Positions 7,764-14,355 of a stretch of DNA of 15,665 bases are shown piece by piece (the stretch's first letter is position 1; each line of letters starts with the position of its first letter). Under the pieces are notes generated by a model that was not told where the DNA came from, did not search any database, and saw only the letters and a program-made list of their open reading frames with translations. The translations under genes and the position numbers were made by a program. This DNA comes from Candidatus Thorarchaeota archaeon (GTDB lineage Archaea; Asgardarchaeota; Thorarchaeia; Thorarchaeales; Thorarchaeaceae): contig JAEORN010000061.1 of assembly GCA_016840825.1 (NCBI GenBank), positions 1 to 15,665 on the forward strand. The letters run 5' to 3'.

Positions 7764-8279
7764 ATGCAGGTATTCATGAAGAGGGTTCTAAACTCAAAGT
7801 CAAGAAGACAAACTAGAGTTCTCATCACAGCTGTCGTAGCTTTAATGTTTGTTGCACTTGTAGTTACACCGACCGCAAGTGCTAGGCCCATAGGCCAAAC
7901 GTATGTGCCAATGGACTACATGAACGTCTGGATATATGATGCATATTATGGAGATTTAGATAATGGAGGATATCAGGATGATATTCATGTCATCTTGCTC
8001 TTCGATCTCGGGTACTATTCATTCTATGAAGTACTCTATGATATCACTCTAACATTACCTTCAGGAGTGAGCTACACATATACGATTTACTTCTTAGCCA
8101 CATATGAATATATTCGAATTGATAATGAATTTCTAAACTATGCTACAGAATCAGGCGACTATCAGGTTGAAATAACAGCATTAATGGTTACACCAAGCTA
8201 TATCCTAGATACAGCAAGCTGTATATTTGATCCACCAGGAGGCGATGGTGGAGCACCCCCGACATTCAAAGTGTACTAG
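7764..8279 (+). CDS. Secreted or surface-anchored protein of unknown function
   Basis: From the ATG at 7764 the product is 171 residues: a basic N-terminus (KRVLNSKSRRQTR), a hydrophobic stretch (VLITAVVALMFVALVV) and TPTASARP, which looks like a signal peptide with a cleavage site after ASA. The mature part is about 130 residues, rich in Tyr, Asp and beta-branched residues with alternating strands, ending in a Gly/Pro segment (FDPPGGDGGAPPTF). This resembles an extracellular beta-sandwich; one Cys is present. A second in-frame ATG (7776) has a weak AGGT before it and also gives a complete signal peptide. A TTG at 7737 lies upstream of the predicted transcription start, so I rejected it. The gene diverges from the Cys-rich gene and precedes the regulator at 8337. 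Function unknown. Confidence 0.75.
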   Translation: MQVFMKRVLNSKSRRQTRVLITAVVALMFVALVVTPTASARPIGQTYVPMDYMNVWIYDAYYGDLDNGGYQDDIHVILLFDLGYYSFYEVLYDITLTLPSGVSYTYTIYFLATYEYIRIDNEFLNYATESGDYQVEITALMVTPSYILDTASCIFDPPGGDGGAPPTFKVY

Positions 8280-8336
8280 ATGTATATCTTAATTTGAGAG
8301 GAACTGAAAGCATCAAAAGAAGGTCTGTGAAAAACA

Positions 8337-9554
8337 ATGGTTACCTGGAGGGCTTATGGGCTAGACTTGAAGGATTACGAGATTTTCTTAAGTCTCAAAA
8401 AGAATCCCCTCCAGAGCAATGCGGAAATTGGGAGAAGCGTAAAACTATCTTCAGAAACTGTTCGCTCACGAGTCCACGCAATGAAATCAAAGGGATTTCT
8501 TAGAGCAGATCGAAAGATACTGGACCCAGTTCTTGGTGAACGTACTCAGACAGAATCAAATGGCATCTATCTTCCAAGCACCCTTGGACTTCTTCGACAT
8601 CATCTAATCTTGCAGGGCATTCCTGATAGAACTGCATTAAAGACTCTCAAACGCTTCTGTGATGAGCACCCCTACACTCACTATCGCGTTCCCGCTTATG
8701 GAAACTCAGCTGCACTTTACATTCAATTTGATATTCCCCCTCAAATTGAAAAATCAATCAAGAAACTTATTGACTTCTTAAAAAGCAAGAGATTATTCTC
8801 GGATTATTTCACTATTGAGGAATATTATTTCTCCATGTGTAATGCGGATTTCTCCAAATGGGACACTAAGAGGAATGTCTGGAAACTAGGCCTAAGAGAG
8901 GATAGTAGTCTCATTCCGGATACAAGTAGTCTTGAGAACGTTTGGCAAAAATCCACCTCCAAGAGTCGAGAATTTGATGTGGAACGAACCATTCCTAGAA
9001 AAAGTTATGATTTTGATAACCTTGATCTAAGACTTCTTCGAGAGATTACGATTAATTCAAAACCAGTGCTAACAGCAATTAGTTCCGATTACACTAAAGA
9101 TACGAAGCTGAATGAAGAATTCAAGAAGGACTCTACGACATTCTCAAGGAGAATTTCAAAACTACGAGAACACGTTGTCAATAGGGATCAGTTATACTAT
9201 GACCGGCGAGTGTTTGATCTTACATACCCCCAGCTAATATCAGGTACTTTCAGGGATGGATCAGATCTTACCTTGGAATCGTTGCATAATTTTATATCAT
9301 CAGGAGCGCTACCCTTTGACACAAGTTTGATTTCGGATGGAAAATCCTTCCTGCTATACAGTACAGCTCCTCCTTCAATCGCACCAGAGCTTTCTGAACT
9401 GATATGGGATCATGCACAGAACATTTGTGTTCTTCAACTTCAACTTGATGCATCGAAGACGTACTTCTTCTATCAAGAGAACTATATCAATAATGATTGG
9501 ATAGTAGACAGAGAGTATATCGTAGATGATCCACTATCTAGAGCTGGAATTTGA
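8337..9554 (+). CDS. Lrp/AsnC-like regulator with two winged-helix halves
   Basis: A 405-residue cytosolic protein with two similar halves. Half one: a winged helix-turn-helix at about 13-55 (DYEIFLSLKKNPLQSNAEIG...SSETVRSRVHAMKSKGFL), then an alpha/beta region at about 85-168 (HLILQGIP...FTIEEYYFS) resembling an Lrp-type effector domain. Half two: LDLRLLREITINSKPVLTAI...DSTTFSRRISKLREHV at about 229-280 has the same helix-turn-helix pattern, followed by a second alpha/beta region (297-383). A charged linker (170-225) joins them. It probably binds DNA and senses a small molecule. The half two match is weaker and could be a degenerate copy. The 57-bp gap after the secreted-protein gene contains TGTATATCTTAAT (8281-8293), a possible TATA box. 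GAAGGT lies about 13 bases before the ATG. Targets may include the palindromes at 7582-7732 or 9747-9773 (inference). Confidence 0.78.
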   Translation: MVTWRAYGLDLKDYEIFLSLKKNPLQSNAEIGRSVKLSSETVRSRVHAMKSKGFLRADRKILDPVLGERTQTESNGIYLPSTLGLLRHHLILQGIPDRTALKTLKRFCDEHPYTHYRVPAYGNSAALYIQFDIPPQIEKSIKKLIDFLKSKRLFSDYFTIEEYYFSMCNADFSKWDTKRNVWKLGLREDSSLIPDTSSLENVWQKSTSKSREFDVERTIPRKSYDFDNLDLRLLREITINSKPVLTAISSDYTKDTKLNEEFKKDSTTFSRRISKLREHVVNRDQLYYDRRVFDLTYPQLISGTFRDGSDLTLESLHNFISSGALPFDTSLISDGKSFLLYSTAPPSIAPELSELIWDHAQNICVLQLQLDASKTYFFYQENYINNDWIVDREYIVDDPLSRAGI

Positions 9555-9746
9555 AATGTTGATAGATATCTTGGCAAAATGAACGAGTAAAAACCCTTTA
9601 GTACAAGATGGTTCTATAATATACTTGGTGGGCTGCTCGTAGGGACAGTCATGGTACTCACCTACCTTATGTACCACACCCAATGACGCCTTGCTGGCTC
9701 CCACCAGCTGATTCTGTTGAAACCTAACCCTTCATTTGCACCCAGA
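9555..9746 (+). ncRNA. Gene-free stretch with possible structured RNA
   Basis: No credible reading frame lies here. CTATAATATACT (9614-9625) resembles a TATA box. Downstream, TGGTGGG (9626-9632) can pair with CCCACCA (9700-9706); inside are GTAGG (9639-9643) with CCTAC (9661-9665), or alternatively GGTAC (9653-9657) with GTACC (9671-9675). The outer stem starts too close to the TATA-like box to be transcribed from it. It matches no tRNA, 5S, SRP or riboswitch pattern that I know. It may be a small RNA or simply spacer. Confidence 0.2.
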
Positions 9747-9773
9747 CCATCCTTAATATCCAAACAAGGATGG
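9747..9773 (+). promoter_or_regulatory. 8-bp inverted repeat flanking a TATA-like box upstream of the YgbA-family gene
   Basis: CCATCCTT (9747-9754) and AAGGATGG (9766-9773) are perfect inverted copies. Between and partly over them lies CTTAATATCC (9752-9761), a TATA-like element whose spacing would start transcription near 9780-9785, just before the ATG at 9790. A regulator bound to these arms would cover the TATA box, so repression is the simplest reading. It could instead be an RNA hairpin if transcription starts further upstream. Confidence 0.45.
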
Positions 9774-9789
9774 ATTATTCACGAGTGAG

Positions 9790-10122
9790 ATGAGTGAAAA
9801 TCTAGATCCGGATAATGGTCCAGTGATTGCAAAGGAGAAAGAAGTCGTATATAATATGATTCACCTTTATTGTGAGAGGAAACATGGCTCTCTGCAAGGA
9901 AAGCTTTGTCCTAGCTGCGAGGAACTACTAAGATACTCACATCATAGACTAGATGATTGTTCATATGGAGAATTGAAACCTACCTGTAGGAAGTGCGAGA
10001 AACACTGTTATCGACCTGAGATGAGAGATCGAATAAGGCGAGTGATGCGTTTCTCAGGTCCACGACTTCTACTTCGAGCTCCTCTTGATTGGATTCGTCA
10101 CCAAATGCATGACAGAAATTGA
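9790..10122 (+). CDS. ygbA: YgbA-family Cys-rich protein (nitrous oxide-stimulated promoter family)
   Basis: A 110-residue cytosolic protein matching the YgbA family (Pfam YgbA_NO): MIHLYC, LCPSCEELLRYSHHRLDDC, KPTCRKCEKHCYRPEMRDRIRRVMRFSGPRLLLRAPLDWIRH. Seven Cys (28, 40, 43, 57, 66, 69, 73) in CPxC and CxxCxxxC patterns suggest a metal or Fe-S site. In enterobacteria ygbA is controlled by the NO sensor NsrR and belongs to the nitrosative stress response; its biochemical role here is unknown. Length equals the family norm and all Cys positions appear intact. No strong ribosome site precedes the ATG, consistent with a nearly leaderless transcript from the TATA-like box at 9752-9761. The gene is flanked by unrelated small genes. 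Confidence 0.88.
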   Translation: MSENLDPDNGPVIAKEKEVVYNMIHLYCERKHGSLQGKLCPSCEELLRYSHHRLDDCSYGELKPTCRKCEKHCYRPEMRDRIRRVMRFSGPRLLLRAPLDWIRHQMHDRN

Positions 10123-10144
10123 GGGCAGTAGGCAAATTTTGCCC
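10123..10144 (+). terminator. Inverted repeat directly after ygbA stop
   Basis: GGGCA (10123-10127) pairs with TGCCC (10140-10144), or alternatively GGCAAA (10131-10136) with TTTGCC (10138-10143). It begins at the base after the stop codon. Only a short TT follows, so terminator function is tentative. Confidence 0.3.
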
Positions 10145-10183
10145 TTCGTAGTGCATTGAGGAAATGTTACCCGCATTCATTCT

Positions 10184-10192
10184 TACTATATG
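10184..10192 (+). promoter_or_regulatory. TATA-like box upstream of the 115-aa gene
   Basis: ACTATATGT sits about 50 bp before the ATG at 10240, which would give a leader of roughly 28 nt. A small 5-bp hairpin (AGAGG/CCTCT) lies in this leader just before the GGAAG ribosome site. Confidence 0.35.
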
Positions 10193-10239
10193 TAATTTTG
10201 AGAGCTTATTCTCAGAGGAATCACCTCTAGGAAGTAAAC

Positions 10240-10587
10240 ATGGCTAGCACCACCGATACACTACAATATGGAGAGAACTGGCACCAAATGTTGAATTACT
10301 TGGCTCAATCAGAAGCAGTAGTTGACGTGTATCTCTGTTCAAATGCATATGGACATCATGATGACAGAGAGGAGATGGTAGGAGAAACTCATGGCGTGCG
10401 CATAATCTATGTCGGAGAGGACTTCTTCATAGTAGGTCCTCGACGCCCTATCCACTCGAGCATCATTCCCATGGGGTGGATTTCCATGATTCGGATACAT
10501 AACGAAGATACAGATGTGGAGTATCCATGTCTTGCAGGAGAAGATGACTCTCCATTATCACAGCCAAGCGAAACGAAGGACAATTGA
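10240..10587 (+). CDS. Small protein of unknown function
   Basis: A 115-residue soluble protein that I do not recognise. The N-terminal 25 residues look helical (ENWHQMLNYLAQSEAVV). The centre (28-83) looks like a run of beta strands (VVDVYLCSNAYG, THGVRIIYVGEDFFIVGP, MGWISMIRIHNED), and the C-terminus is an acidic, probably disordered tail. The strand order faintly recalls Sm/SH3-like small barrels, but no diagnostic motif is present. GGAAG lies about nine bases before the ATG. The gene lies between ygbA and the DUF4332 gene on the same strand, with its own TATA-like box. Confidence 0.7.
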   Translation: MASTTDTLQYGENWHQMLNYLAQSEAVVDVYLCSNAYGHHDDREEMVGETHGVRIIYVGEDFFIVGPRRPIHSSIIPMGWISMIRIHNEDTDVEYPCLAGEDDSPLSQPSETKDN

Positions 10588-10721
10588 AATCTAGAACTCC
10601 TGGATCACTTAAGATAATATACTATATCACGACTCCATCGGATTTGTACAATCGACACACAAGTAATATCAAGGATATTTACTTTAACTAGGGAGAAGTA
10701 TTCCAGTTGAGGTAGAGATAA
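10588..10721 (+). promoter_or_regulatory. Intergenic region with TATA-like elements before the DUF4332 gene
   Basis: AATATACTATAT near 10616-10627 and TTTACTTTAACT near 10679-10690 are A/T-rich candidate promoter elements. The second is at better distance from the TTG start. GAGGT at 10709-10713 is the ribosome site for that start. Confidence 0.3.
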
Positions 10722-11369
10722 TTGAGTTCGGGACTGTCTGCAAATAGGAAATTTCTGATTGCAATAATAATAGGAGCAATAATAGGTGCCATCTCATTAT
10801 TGTTCTGGAAAATCGATCAGACGATATCGATAGGACTTCTAGTCGTTGCGATGGCGATACCGATCGGTGTCTATTTGATGTATGAGGACTTCATCGATGT
10901 GGAAGACTTACTTGATGAACATGTAGAAACTCATGAAGAAGAGCACATTCCAGCAGTTGTGATTCCAGAGGCCCCCCTGTCAAATCTTCCAATTGAAACT
11001 ATCGAGGGGATAGGACCATCATATGGAAAGATGCTTCGCAGCGCGGGAATAGAAACAGTTGCAGACCTGATGAAGGCTTCACCTGTAAAGGTAAAAGAGG
11101 TGTGCGGAGTCACAACAAGGCAAGCTGAAAGATGGATTGCAATGAGCCAATTCGCATGGCTAGACTCAGTATCTGAAGAGGACGCGGAAGCCATCGTCTT
11201 CGCTACAGGCATGCGCGAGCTGAAGAAACTTGCCAACTCGGATCCTGCCGAGATTCTTGCTGAAATCAAGAAAGGAGTAGAGAAGGGATTGGTTGAAGTC
11301 CCTGCAGGCTATCAATTCACACTCGAGAAGGTCAAGGCTTGGATAGCAGAAGCAAAGACCAAAGTATAG
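10722..11369 (+). CDS. Membrane-anchored DUF4332 helix-hairpin-helix protein
   Basis: A 215-residue protein with two predicted membrane helices (about 9-30 and 33-53), an acidic linker (55-80, DVEDLLDEHVETHEEEHI) and a cytosolic DUF4332-type module. The first helix-hairpin-helix is IEGIGPSYGKMLRSAGIETVADLMKA (about 94-119). A second repeat starts near AWLDSV and includes EEDAEAIVFATGMRELKKLANSDPAEIL (about 152-179). DUF4332 modules resemble DNA-binding HhH pairs such as those of DNA polymerase X and ligases, although their role is not settled. A membrane tether combined with HhH is unusual for a DNA-binding protein. The TTG start has GAGGT eight bases upstream. A hairpin follows the stop. It faces the NosD-like gene tail to tail. 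Confidence 0.85.
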   Translation: MSSGLSANRKFLIAIIIGAIIGAISLLFWKIDQTISIGLLVVAMAIPIGVYLMYEDFIDVEDLLDEHVETHEEEHIPAVVIPEAPLSNLPIETIEGIGPSYGKMLRSAGIETVADLMKASPVKVKEVCGVTTRQAERWIAMSQFAWLDSVSEEDAEAIVFATGMRELKKLANSDPAEILAEIKKGVEKGLVEVPAGYQFTLEKVKAWIAEAKTKV

Positions 11370-11370
11370 T

Positions 11371-11408
11371 GAGAGAGGGATTCAACGACCCCTCTCTTAG
11401 AATCTAAG
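11371..11408 (+). terminator. Two adjacent hairpins after the DUF4332 gene
   Basis: GAGAGAGGG (11371-11379) pairs with CCCTCTCTT (11390-11398), nine pairs including one G-T, with a 10-base loop, starting one base after the stop. CTTAGA (11396-11401) then pairs with TCTAAG (11403-11408). No T-run follows. The remaining 97 bp up to the stop of the converging gene at 11506 hold nothing I can identify. Confidence 0.4.
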
Positions 11409-11505
11409 AAATTCCTCATTGCGATGATGAAATACTCAGCATTAGTTCTCAATCTCTTGCTTTTCAGGAGCTTCTTCCGAGATTGATTCTATTATGCCGA
11501 AATAC

Positions 11506-12420
11506 TTAGAGACCTTGAGGATATCGGTCTATGCTTTCTGCTGTACCTGGGATTATATATACGCCCACACCAGAATAGTCATCCCAAATATTTCCAAGAT
11601 CGTACCCATTATCCCATTGATTAGACAGTCCATCATCTTTCGAGTTTCCATCTATGTTTCGTTCAAATCTATTGTAACATACTGTCCATTCCTGACATAG
11701 GCTATCTAGGAACACGCCTTGGTTGTTGTCGGTAATGTTACACGATATCACGGAACAATTCAGAGAGAACTGAGAGGTGAGTCCGATGTCATTGTGAAAA
11801 ATTCTATTGCTCTCAAAGACTGTGTGATTGGTACAAACAGCCGCAATAGCCCAACTGGTGTTATAGATGACATTGCCTTGGACGAATCCATAATGTGATG
11901 AGCTTGAGTTAATTCCAAAGAAAGTATATCCTACAAAGCATTTCCGTATTGTAATGCCATCGCATTCGAAAACTTCGATGCCAGAGATTCCTCCTTCAGT
12001 TCTGCACTCTTCTACTCGTACGCTGTCACAATTCCTAAGGTAGATTGCCATTCCCCAGTAGTCTGAAGTTGATTTGAGCTCACACCCTTGGATTACGAAG
12101 GACAACTCAACGTTTCTTATGTCAATGCAAATACCATCTTCGACTATGCTTAGATTCTGAATGATAAATGGATCATTCCTAGTTCCATTTCCAAGGAGTG
12201 AATATTCCATAGCATAACTGAGAAACTCAGTATCACCATTGATTTGAATCGCTTCATCAATATCAAGAATAGGCGTTGAAGGTATATCACCTGGTACAGT
12301 GGGGGCTGGCGGAAGCTGAATATTCTGCAGAAGGGCATATGATAGTCCAACTGCAGATACTAGCACAACCACTAAGACCAATACGACGACTTTGTTTGTA
12401 CTCCCCGGTGCATTTGCCAC
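11506..12420 (-). CDS. NosD-like right-handed beta-helix protein, membrane-anchored
   Basis: A 304-residue exported protein. Residues 10-31 (KVVVLVLVVVLVSAVGLSYALL) form a single N-terminal anchor or uncleaved signal, followed by a Pro-rich linker. About residues 65-265 show repeats of the parallel beta-helix (PbH1/NosD) type, such as FIIQNLSIV, VRVEECRTEGGISGIEVFECDGITIRKC, FVQGNVIYNTSWAIAAV and GLTSQFSLNCSVISCNITDNNQGVFL. It ends with NQWDNGYDLGNIWDDYSG...IDRYPQGL, the usual NosD-type cap ending. About nine Cys occur in the coils. The start is the GTG at 12420, with GAGGTGG about seven bases upstream; the open frame reaching to 12585 is a run-on into the next gene. Likely a cell-surface carbohydrate-binding or structural protein, not tied to nitrous oxide reductase. 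Confidence 0.85.
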   Translation of the reverse strand: MANAPGSTNKVVVLVLVVVLVSAVGLSYALLQNIQLPPAPTVPGDIPSTPILDIDEAIQINGDTEFLSYAMEYSLLGNGTRNDPFIIQNLSIVEDGICIDIRNVELSFVIQGCELKSTSDYWGMAIYLRNCDSVRVEECRTEGGISGIEVFECDGITIRKCFVGYTFFGINSSSSHYGFVQGNVIYNTSWAIAAVCTNHTVFESNRIFHNDIGLTSQFSLNCSVISCNITDNNQGVFLDSLCQEWTVCYNRFERNIDGNSKDDGLSNQWDNGYDLGNIWDDYSGVGVYIIPGTAESIDRYPQGL

Positions 12421-12535
12421 GATTAACCACCTCTTTGAGTAAGTTGTGAAATTACAAACAAATTTTCTCTTTAATCTACTTCTATACGCAGATACACATT
12501 GAACATAAGAAAAAGAAGGAAAGAGAGAGCTTATC
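12421..12535 (-). promoter_or_regulatory. Intergenic terminator/promoter region between the 96-aa gene and the NosD-like gene
   Basis: On the minus strand a CCTCC/GGAGG stem (12542-12555) overlaps the end of the 96-aa gene. Beyond its stop a strong pyrimidine tract (CTCTCTCTTTCCTTCTTTTT, about 12508-12529) follows, fitting an archaeal terminator. Further on, GATTAAAGAG (about 12466-12475) is a weak TATA-like candidate for the NosD-like gene, and GAGGTGG close to 12430 is its ribosome site. Confidence 0.4.
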
Positions 12536-12826
12536 TTAGCTCCTCCAGAGGGAGGTCTTCTCTCTCTCGTGATCTTCGACAGCAATCTCTAGAGACTTGA
12601 TCAGTCTAGAAGCTTCCTCTATATTAAGCAGGAACGACCCTTTGATATCTCGGTCCTCACCTAAAGTAATACGTATCTTCCCATCATTTACCCAGCCTTC
12701 AGGAGTTTTCTTGGGGACACTCAATTGGACCTCTAGCCAAGTTCTACGTTTCGCTCCGGTTTCTCTATCATCGAAGAAGTGCTTGATTTGAAGGCGTCTT
12801 TCATATTCATATTGAGTAGTTGCCAT
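12536..12826 (-). CDS. Small conserved-looking protein of unknown function
   Basis: A 96-residue soluble protein: charged N-terminal part (YEYERRLQIKHFFDDRETGAK), predicted strands (RTWLEVQLSVP, KIRITLGEDRDIKGSFLLN) and a C-terminal helix (IEEASRLIKSLEIAVEDHEREKTSLW). No Cys and no membrane segment. I do not recognise a family; a strand-rich fold with a terminal helix would fit a nucleic-acid or protein-binding domain, but there is no motif to prove it. The ATG has GAGGT six bases upstream. The region before it holds a direct duplication of the TATA/ribosome-site block. It lies 75 bp downstream of the URO-D-family gene on the same strand and upstream of the NosD-like gene. Confidence 0.75.
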   Translation of the reverse strand: MATTQYEYERRLQIKHFFDDRETGAKRRTWLEVQLSVPKKTPEGWVNDGKIRITLGEDRDIKGSFLLNIEEASRLIKSLEIAVEDHEREKTSLWRS

Positions 12827-12832
12827 TTGGTA

Positions 12833-12892
12833 ACCTCATAGGTATATACCCCGAGAAAACTAAAGACCTCATAGCTCTGAAACTCCGAGAAA
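12833..12892 (-). repeat. Imperfect direct repeat duplicating the leader of the 96-aa gene
   Basis: ACCTCATAG...CGAGAAA occurs at 12833-12858 and again at 12866-12892 (plus-strand reading), 33 bp apart. On the minus strand each copy reads TTTCTCGG...CTATGAGGT, and the proximal copy contains the GAGGT ribosome site plus the palindrome GGTATATACC (12841-12850). The distal copy contains no usable start codon. A local tandem duplication or a pair of regulator sites would both explain it. Confidence 0.55.
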
Positions 12893-12901
12893 AAGTAAAG
12901 C

Positions 12902-14074
12902 TCAGTAGTGTCTGTAGGAAATAGCCGCATCGAACATCGCTTCGATGTTCTCTGGTGGGACTTCAGCAGAGATATTATGGATATTTGCAGCGATATAGCC
13001 TCCACCAGGCTTGAAACAGCTCATGTTGTATTCGACTTCTTTCCAAATATCATCAGGTGCCCTGAAGGGGAGAGTCTTTTGGGTGTCACACAGTCCACCC
13101 CAGAAGGTTATCATCTTCCCGAATCGTTTCTTCAAGGTGCATGGATCCATATCGAAAGCACCAACCTGAACAGGGTTTATCGCATCATATCCGATTTCTG
13201 CAAAGTGGGGAATGAACTGAGAAACAGCTCCACATGAATGATAGTTGATCTTGATGTCAGCCAATCTATGAAGGGTTTCTGAGAAACGCTTCTCTATGGG
13301 CTTAATCATAGGTTCATAGATCCGCTCAGGGCTCATGATGGGACCAGTTTGCTGTGCCAGATCGCCATTGTTAGCAAGGATGTCTACATAATGCACATCT
13401 CCAAATCGCAACTCCTCAAGTAGAGTAGCTGAATAGTCGGACCAGTAGCGCTCTAGTTCATCCATGGTCGCTATAATCAACTCAGGATTCCTATGCATAT
13501 GTTTCAGAGATTTTGTGAATCCAAAGAGGAAGTTAGTATACTCATAGATGCATCCGACGGGCGGTGTACCTATCGCAAAGGTAGTTGATTCACGTAGGCG
13601 TTTGGCTTCTTCTCGCAAGCCTTTGAATTTAGTCTTGTCAGTGCCATCGGGCCAATCATAGGCGTGTATCTCCTGTACAGTCTGAAACTCACTTAGAGGG
13701 TGTATCACTGGGTCATAGTAGAGAATCTCCTCCAGAAGTTTATCTGCGCTGTTTCCCCAAAATACTCCGAATTGATCCCATATTCCCTGATATTTGCCCT
13801 CAATATCAGGAATGAAGTCTTCTGGAACGACTGACGCAGGCATGTACAGGTATCTAATATCGACATCGAACCGCTCAAGTAACGCTTCACAGGGTTTTGC
13901 TGCTTGCTGAATGAAATCAAGATAGTGGATATCATTGTCCTCAATACCTAGATGTTCTAAAAGCCGCCTATAAGCAACGATGTGAATGCCAGATTGATTT
14001 CCCCCTAAATCAAGTGGAACCCTATCAGGTTGTATATGATTCAATGTTGCTAAGACGCGTTCTCTTGAGTTCAT
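12902..14074 (-). CDS. Uroporphyrinogen decarboxylase-family (URO-D) methyltransferase candidate
   Basis: A 390-residue cytosolic TIM-barrel protein of the URO-D family. The N-terminus (MNSRERVLATLNHIQPDRVPLDLGG) and GPIMSPERIYEPMIKP are typical of the MtaA/CmuA-like branch, not of HemE. A likely zinc site is H279-x-C281 (YHSCG) with C329 in GGLCDTQ, the HxC...C pattern used by corrinoid:coenzyme M and related methyltransferases. No haem synthesis genes are nearby, and a corrinoid protein is divergently adjacent, so transfer of a methyl group to or from that protein is the best inference; methyl donor unknown. The start is the ATG at 14074 with GGAGGT eight bases upstream; the GTG fifteen bases earlier overlaps this ribosome site and is rejected. 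Confidence 0.88.
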   Translation of the reverse strand: MNSRERVLATLNHIQPDRVPLDLGGNQSGIHIVAYRRLLEHLGIEDNDIHYLDFIQQAAKPCEALLERFDVDIRYLYMPASVVPEDFIPDIEGKYQGIWDQFGVFWGNSADKLLEEILYYDPVIHPLSEFQTVQEIHAYDWPDGTDKTKFKGLREEAKRLRESTTFAIGTPPVGCIYEYTNFLFGFTKSLKHMHRNPELIIATMDELERYWSDYSATLLEELRFGDVHYVDILANNGDLAQQTGPIMSPERIYEPMIKPIEKRFSETLHRLADIKINYHSCGAVSQFIPHFAEIGYDAINPVQVGAFDMDPCTLKKRFGKMITFWGGLCDTQKTLPFRAPDDIWKEVEYNMSCFKPGGGYIAANIHNISAEVPPENIEAMFDAAISYRHY

Positions 14075-14355
14075 CTCAATAACCTCCACGCTTTTCGCCT
14101 ATCGTGTTTACAGGCTCTAAATTCTTGTGTAATCTATTAGATCAATAGTTTGATAGGATGTGAATAGGTATGTAGGAAGCCACATTCATCCTCTATCCAT
14201 TCATCAAAGCATCCAGATCTAGTTGACTTTCCTGACATTCACAATTCCTCTAACTATACCTCGAAGATAGGACTGAGTCAAATACCTTCTGATGAATAGA
14301 AATAATACTGCGTTGTTGTTAGACCAACAAGCGAGAACGGTTTTAGGTGCCGACG
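14075..14355. promoter_or_regulatory. Divergent control region between URO-D-family and corrinoid genes
   Basis: No gene is visible in these roughly 280 bp. AATAATAC (14301-14308) is a TATA-like element that would start the corrinoid transcript near 14330. AGGTG (14345-14349) is its ribosome site. Small inverted repeats occur: CTATT/AATAG (14134-14148), GGATGTGAAT with ATTCATCC (14156-14165 and 14184-14191, one bulge) and TTGTTG/CAACAA (14313-14330), the last around the predicted start. ATTCATC is also directly repeated at 14184 and 14199. These could be regulator sites; none matches a motif I know. Confidence 0.35.

Noticed and set aside
8294..8503. 69-codon plus-strand frame overlapping the regulator start
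   Set aside because: It is a shifted-frame shadow of the regulator gene, with no independent signals.
9682..9711. Possible C/D box small RNA (ATGACG ... CTGA)
   Set aside because: The C box deviates from RUGAUGA and no internal D'/C' boxes are present.
12421..12585. N-terminal extension of the NosD-like frame
   Set aside because: It overlaps the end of the 96-aa gene and passes through its terminator-like tract; the GTG at 12420 has a strong GAGGTGG ribosome site and places the membrane anchor at the N-terminus.
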